A DNA stretch of 64,000 nt from Chryseobacterium sp. S0630 (GTDB lineage Bacteria > Bacteroidota > Bacteroidia > Flavobacteriales > Weeksellaceae). Every line of letters starts with the position of its first letter. The first letter of the stretch is position 1. The notes below the pieces were generated by a model that made no database searches, was not told the DNA's origin, and saw nothing but the letters and a program-made list of their open reading frames with translations. Positions 60,169 through 64,000 of the stretch are shown piece by piece. Location of the stretch: assembly GCF_024158915.1 (NCBI RefSeq), contig NZ_JAMZGF010000005.1:62001-126000 (forward strand), read 5' to 3'. The translations under genes and the position numbers were made by a program.

Positions 60169-62310
60169 ATGAAGAATATTTCATCGGTATTATTAATTTC
60201 TGCCTTGGCGTTCAATCAATCTTGTACTACAATGAAACAGACCGATATTCAACAGGAGCTACCTGCACCTGATCCCTCTTTATCTTCAAATCCTTTTATG
60301 AAGAAGAGCAAGCTTCAGTACGAAGCTCCGGAGTTTGACAAAATCAAAAACGAACACTTCAAACCTGCTTTTAATTATGGTTTAAAGCAACATGAAGCTG
60401 AAATTATAAAAATTGCCAATAATCCGGCTGCTCCTACTTTTGAAAATACTATCGTTGCATTGGAAAAAAGTGGTGAAGTACTGAGAAGAGCACAAATTGT
60501 ATTCTCAAACCTTACCAGTGCGAATACAAACCCTGTTTTGCAGGCTTTGGATGAAGAATATGCACCTATCTTTGCTGCACATTCTGATAAACTATACCTG
60601 AATGAAAATCTTTTTAAAAGAATACAATCCATCAAAGAAGATGGTCTGGATTCTGAAAGCAAAAGACTTTTACAATATTATAAGCAGAATTTTGAAATCG
60701 CAGGAGCAAACCTTTCTGCAGCTGATAAAGAAAAATTAAAGCAGCTTAATCAGGAACTGGCTTCTCTTTCTACTCAATATGCCAACAAATTACTGGAAGC
60801 AAGAAAGCAGGGAGGTGTATTTTTCTCTGACGCAAAAGAGCTTGACGGACTTTCTGCAGATGAAATCGCTGCTGCAGCAGCTGACGCCAAAACGGCAGGA
60901 CAACCAGGAAAATATCTTCTGGCTTTACAAAATACAACGCAACAGCCTCTTCTTCAGAATTTAAAAAACAGAGCTACGAGAGAAAAACTTTTCAAAGCTT
61001 CATGGACCAGAGCTGAGAAAGGAGATGCCAACGATACGAGATCTACCATCGAGCAGCTTGCTAAACTAAGACTGAAGAAAGCACAGATTTTAGGCAAGAA
61101 AAACTTTGCGGAATGGAAACTTCAGGATCAAATGGCAAAAACGCCTGAAGCAGCAACTAAGCTTATGAATCAGATTGCTACTCCGGCAGTGGAAACAGCA
61201 AGACGTGAAGCAAAAGATATTCAGGATCTTATTGATCAGCAGAAAGGAGGTTTCAAAGTAGAACCTTGGGACTGGAATTTCTATGCTGAACAGGTAAGAA
61301 AAGCTAAGTTTGATCTTGATGAAAGTGAAATAAAACCTTATTTTGAAATCACAACCGTTCTTGAAAAAGGAGTTTTCTTCGCTGCTGAAAAATTCTACGG
61401 ACTGACTTTCAAAAAAAGAACAGACCTTCCGGTTTATCATCCGGATGTTGTAACATATGAAGTTTTCGATCACGATGGAAAATCTATCGCTATTTACTAT
61501 CTGGATTTCTATACAAGAGATTCTAAAAACGGTGGAGCATGGATGAGTAATTTTGTAGAACAGTCTTACTTATTAGGAACAAAACCTGTAATTGTTAACT
61601 GCTATAATTATCAGAAACCGGCACCAGGAAAACCTTCATTAATCAGCTATGATGATGTTTCAACGATCTTCCATGAATTTGGTCACTCTATTCACGGAAT
61701 GTTTGCCAGCCAGAAATATCCTTCACTTTCAGGAACGAATGTACCGAGAGACTTCGTAGAATTCCCATCTCAGATCAATGAGCACTGGGCTTTAGATCCG
61801 GTTGTTCTGAAGAATTATGCTGTACATTATGAAACAAAACAGCCTATTCCACAGGCTTTGGTAGATAAGATCAAAAAAGCATCTACTTTCAATCAAGGGT
61901 ACATGACTACAGAGTTAGTTTCTGCTGCTGAACTTGATATGGATTGGCATACAGTAAGCAATGACAGCCAGTTTATTCCTGTTCTGGATTTTGAAAAACA
62001 ATCTTTAGCAAACCATGGATTCAATTTGGCAACAGTTCCGCCAAGATATCACACTCCTTATTTTGCTCACATCTGGGGAGGTGGATATTCTGCAGGATAC
62101 TACGCCTATTTATGGTCTGAAACATTGGATAATGATGCATGGGAATGGATCAGTAAAAATGGAGGGTTAACCAGAGAAAATGGTGACCGTTTCAGAAAAT
62201 ATATTCTTTCTGTAGGAAATTCTGTAGACCTGAATCAGGCATTCAGAGACTTCACAGGACATGATCCGGATATCAAACCTTTATTGAGAAACAGAGGGTT
62301 TATTAAATAA
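60169..62310 (+). CDS. dcp: M3 family metallopeptidase (dipeptidyl carboxypeptidase-like)
   Basis: 713 residues with a lipoprotein-like signal (ALAFNQSCTTMKQ, Cys19). Zinc site HEFGH (502-506) with downstream Glu in VEFPSQINEHW; the C-terminal HIWGGGYSAGYYAYLWSE substrate loop is M3-typical. Degrades peptides. Terminator follows. TATCTTTA (60139-60146) is a weak -7 candidate. Confidence 0.9.
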   Translation: MKNISSVLLISALAFNQSCTTMKQTDIQQELPAPDPSLSSNPFMKKSKLQYEAPEFDKIKNEHFKPAFNYGLKQHEAEIIKIANNPAAPTFENTIVALEKSGEVLRRAQIVFSNLTSANTNPVLQALDEEYAPIFAAHSDKLYLNENLFKRIQSIKEDGLDSESKRLLQYYKQNFEIAGANLSAADKEKLKQLNQELASLSTQYANKLLEARKQGGVFFSDAKELDGLSADEIAAAAADAKTAGQPGKYLLALQNTTQQPLLQNLKNRATREKLFKASWTRAEKGDANDTRSTIEQLAKLRLKKAQILGKKNFAEWKLQDQMAKTPEAATKLMNQIATPAVETARREAKDIQDLIDQQKGGFKVEPWDWNFYAEQVRKAKFDLDESEIKPYFEITTVLEKGVFFAAEKFYGLTFKKRTDLPVYHPDVVTYEVFDHDGKSIAIYYLDFYTRDSKNGGAWMSNFVEQSYLLGTKPVIVNCYNYQKPAPGKPSLISYDDVSTIFHEFGHSIHGMFASQKYPSLSGTNVPRDFVEFPSQINEHWALDPVVLKNYAVHYETKQPIPQALVDKIKKASTFNQGYMTTELVSAAELDMDWHTVSNDSQFIPVLDFEKQSLANHGFNLATVPPRYHTPYFAHIWGGGYSAGYYAYLWSETLDNDAWEWISKNGGLTRENGDRFRKYILSVGNSVDLNQAFRDFTGHDPDIKPLLRNRGFIK

Positions 62311-62317
62311 ATCAATG

Positions 62318-62350
62318 GAAGCATTCTTTAATTAGAGTGCTTCTTTTTTT
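62318..62350 (+). terminator. terminator of the M3 peptidase gene
   Basis: GAAGCATTCT (62318-62327) pairs with AGAGTGCTTC (62334-62343) with one G-U pair, then T7. Confidence 0.85.
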
Positions 62351-62384
62351 TACGTATTTGCGATACATAAAATTTTCTATGTTT

Positions 62385-62443
62385 CGGCTGAAGCCGGTGG
62401 ATTTTTGTTTATTTATTTTGAACGGGCTAAAGCCCGTTTCTAT
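62385..62443. repeat. GCTAAAGCCCGTTTC repeat, copy 2, with adjacent hairpin
   Basis: CGGCTGAAGCCG (62385-62396) and AACGGGCTAAAGCCCGTT (62421-62438) are two palindromes. The second matches the 38611 region. Confidence 0.65.
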
Positions 62444-62519
62444 TGAATATATAATAATTCAACATATTAATTCCATTATAAAATTCAAATAGGCAGAAGT
62501 CCTTTCTAATGAGATTCAT

Positions 62520-62527
62520 TATTTTTG
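62520..62527 (+). promoter_or_regulatory. -7 box before ychJ
   Basis: TATTTTTG, exact match, 24 bp before ATG 62552. The in-frame TTG at 62525 overlaps it and is not the start. Confidence 0.6.
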
Positions 62528-62551
62528 CATTCAAAATTTAAAATACGATAT

Positions 62552-62929
62552 ATGAACTGTCCATGCTGTTCAGGAAAATCCTACGAAGATTGCTGCAAAC
62601 CTTATCATACCGGAGAAAAACACGCTCCTACTGCTGAAGCTCTGATGCGCTCAAGGTTTTCTGCTTTTGCCATTCCGAATGGGGAATATCTGATGGAGAC
62701 TACTCTTCCGGGAAAAAGAAAATACCATAATAAGAAAGATCTTCAGGAATGGGGAGAAATCAATCAATGGACAAAACTGGAAATCATCCGGACTCCGGCT
62801 TTAAACCATGTAGAATTTAAAGCTTATTATACGGATCAGGACGGCCATCCACAAGTTCATCATGAGTTTTCTGTTTTTCAGAAAATGCATGAACGTTGGT
62901 ATTATGTTTCTGGAGAGTTTTTGGATTAG
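62552..62929 (+). CDS. YchJ family SEC-C motif protein
   Basis: 125 residues starting MNCPCCSGKSYEDCCKPYHTG, a Cys-rich SEC-C zinc motif, then APTAEALMRSRFSAFAIPNGEYL and a C-terminal YVSGEFLD. UPF0225/YchJ family, function unknown. Confidence 0.88.
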   Translation: MNCPCCSGKSYEDCCKPYHTGEKHAPTAEALMRSRFSAFAIPNGEYLMETTLPGKRKYHNKKDLQEWGEINQWTKLEIIRTPALNHVEFKAYYTDQDGHPQVHHEFSVFQKMHERWYYVSGEFLD

Positions 62930-62975
62930 TAAAGCTGTTGAGGAAATATATTGTGGAGTAATGCTTTGCGTATAG

Positions 62976-63030
62976 AACCACCCCGTCAAAAATTCTTTGA
63001 ATTTTCGCCACCCCTTCAGAAGAGGAGAAT
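62976..63030 (-). repeat. dispersed intergenic repeat, copy 2
   Basis: AACCACCCCGTCAAAAATTC...GCCACCCCTTCAGAAGAGGAGA, the reverse complement of the 38553-38604 element with variants. Confidence 0.75.
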
Positions 63031-63071
63031 GCCAGGCATTCAATACCTATTATAATTATAACCTTATAAAT

Positions 63072-63107
63072 AAAAATGAGCCACAGATAATTCTGTGGCT
63101 CATTTTT
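63072..63107. terminator. bidirectional terminator
   Basis: AAAAATGAGCCACAGA (63072-63087) pairs perfectly with TCTGTGGCTCATTTTT (63092-63107), between converging genes. Confidence 0.9.
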
Positions 63108-63151
63108 TATCTCTAAAAAATATCCGAAAAACCGGACATTTTTTTATTTTT

Positions 63152-63652
63152 TTAGTGAGCTTCGTTTCCGTCAACTCCGTGAGCGTGACCATGTGCCAAC
63201 TCTTCTTCAGTTGCAGGACGAGTGTTTAAAACTTCCACCTGGAAATCTAAAACTTTACCCGCCATTGGGTGGTTAAGGTCTGCCACTACAACTTCCGGAG
63301 TAATTTCTACTACAAAAGCCTGGAAGTTATTCCCCTGATTGTCTGATAAAGGAAGAATAGCTCCTACAGGTGGAAGCCCTGATTCTTTGAACATTTCCAC
63401 AGGTAATTGTGCAATAGCATCCGGTTGTCTTTCACCGTAAGCTTCTTCAGGCTGAATTGTAAAGGCAGCTGTATCTCCAGCTTTCAAACCAAGGATATTC
63501 TGTTCAAATTTAGGAATCATCATTCCTACACCATACAAAAATGTAAGCGGATTTTCTGTTGTTGTTTCTTCTACAAGAATCTTACTTCCATCTGGTTCGA
63601 TAGTATGAAGTATATACTTTACAGCTACAACGTGATTGTTTTCGATTGTCAT
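63152..63652 (-). CDS. SlyD-like FKBP peptidyl-prolyl isomerase
   Basis: 166 residues. FKBP core with ENPLTFLYGVGMMIPKFEQNILGLKAGD, the inserted flap PEEAYGERQPDAI, and a short His-rich end (HGHAHGVDGNEAH) resembling SlyD's metal-binding tail but shorter. Protein-folding helper. Confidence 0.92.
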   Translation of the reverse strand: MTIENNHVVAVKYILHTIEPDGSKILVEETTTENPLTFLYGVGMMIPKFEQNILGLKAGDTAAFTIQPEEAYGERQPDAIAQLPVEMFKESGLPPVGAILPLSDNQGNNFQAFVVEITPEVVVADLNHPMAGKVLDFQVEVLNTRPATEEELAHGHAHGVDGNEAH

Positions 63653-63694
63653 ATTTTTTCTTTTTTTCGTGATTTTGTTTCACGATTAATAATA

Positions 63695-63702
63695 CAAATA
63701 TA
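63695..63702 (-). promoter_or_regulatory. -7 box before the SlyD-like gene
   Basis: Minus-strand TATATTTG, exact match, 42 bp before the start. The leader between contains hairpin CGTGA/TCACG (63668-63672, 63680-63684). Confidence 0.5.
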
Positions 63703-63798
63703 ATGTTTTTGAAATGATTCAGTGAGCATGGAGGCTGGAGGTTGGAAGAAGGAAGTTATGAAAAGCATAAAGAAATGGAGATCTTCTTTTTACAGCCT

Positions 63799-64000
63799 TT
63801 ATTTTTTTCTACTTTCATCTCTTTTTTTCTGTCTCAGCATAAAGAGATACAGGCTTTCCACCTTTGTTCTGGCCCACGGTGTTTTCCGCAGAAACTTCAG
63901 GGAAGAGTTGATACTTGGGTTATCTGTAAAACATTTTATATTGATCTGTTCGCCCAGCCTTTCAAAACCTTGATAGTATTCTACCAGTTCTTCAAGGATA
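63799..64000 (-). CDS. VF530-family DNA-binding protein, partial
   Basis: The reverse strand gives 66 residues then TAA, running off the window edge: ILEELVEYYQGFERLGEQIN ... SLKFLRKTPWARTKVESLYL. The LERLG..INI..F..NPS....LKFLRKTPWAR pattern is the VF530 (DUF2132) family. The N-terminus is beyond 64000. Confidence 0.85.
   Translation of the reverse strand, partial: ILEELVEYYQGFERLGEQINIKCFTDNPSINSSLKFLRKTPWARTKVESLYLFMLRQKKRDESRKK

Noticed and set aside
63722-63973. Plus-strand open frame of 83 codons at the window end
   Set aside because: It is antisense to the clear VF530-family partial gene and has no family resemblance.
1-64000. CRISPR array, prophage, integrase, tRNA or rRNA gene
   Set aside because: I looked for regular direct repeats, integrase-like and tRNA-like sequence in all spacers and saw none; the longest gene-free stretches are about 310 bp.

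Overview
The window comes from a low-GC Bacteroidota chromosome, most likely a Chryseobacterium-type member of the Weeksellaceae. Four things point there: the family resemblance of nearly every protein, a PorP/SprF type IX secretion gene, many flavobacterial -7 boxes (TAnnTTTG) a short distance before start codons with no strong Shine-Dalgarno sequences, and alanine/glutamine-ended lipoprotein and Sec signal peptides. There is no rRNA, tRNA, CRISPR array, prophage or insertion sequence in the window.

Layout. (1) 94-14982: a complete 14-subunit NADH:quinone oxidoreductase operon, nuoA to nuoN, in canonical order. It ends at a clear terminator. A predicted exported barrel-like protein sits between nuoF and nuoG, and NuoG is the short flavobacterial form. 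(2) 15083-20367: an AT-rich accessory cassette made of a LysM protein, a LysM plus PAAR-like (DUF4280) protein, a 750-residue protein with a GH19 lysozyme-like domain and a C-terminal L,D-transpeptidase-like Cys domain, and an SH3 lipoprotein. It looks like an orphan contractile-injection (type VI-like) effector/immunity module. (3) 20677-34385: a GAF protein, a three-gene set of exported proteins whose first gene has an amber codon in its signal peptide, an HD plus Pycsar-effector-like membrane protein followed by a bestrophin-like channel, a very large metallophosphoesterase/outer-membrane-barrel fusion, and several secreted proteins. (4) 34443-64000: mostly housekeeping genes: mazG, def, ruvX, sixA, rsmD, murI, hemW, rluD, PASTA, ddl, coaD, folA, LemA/TPM genes, a KefF/KefC-like pair, an M3 peptidase, ychJ, a SlyD-like FKBP, and the end of a VF530 gene at the window edge.

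The most interesting items are the orphan effector cassette, the HD-PycTM/bestrophin pair, the S23-type four-helix-bundle gene inside inverted repeats (51965-52392), the nested palindromic element at 53081-53227, and the mirrored 18-bp sites flanking the hxlR/nitroreductase promoters. All functional statements rest on reading motifs by eye; no database search was run.
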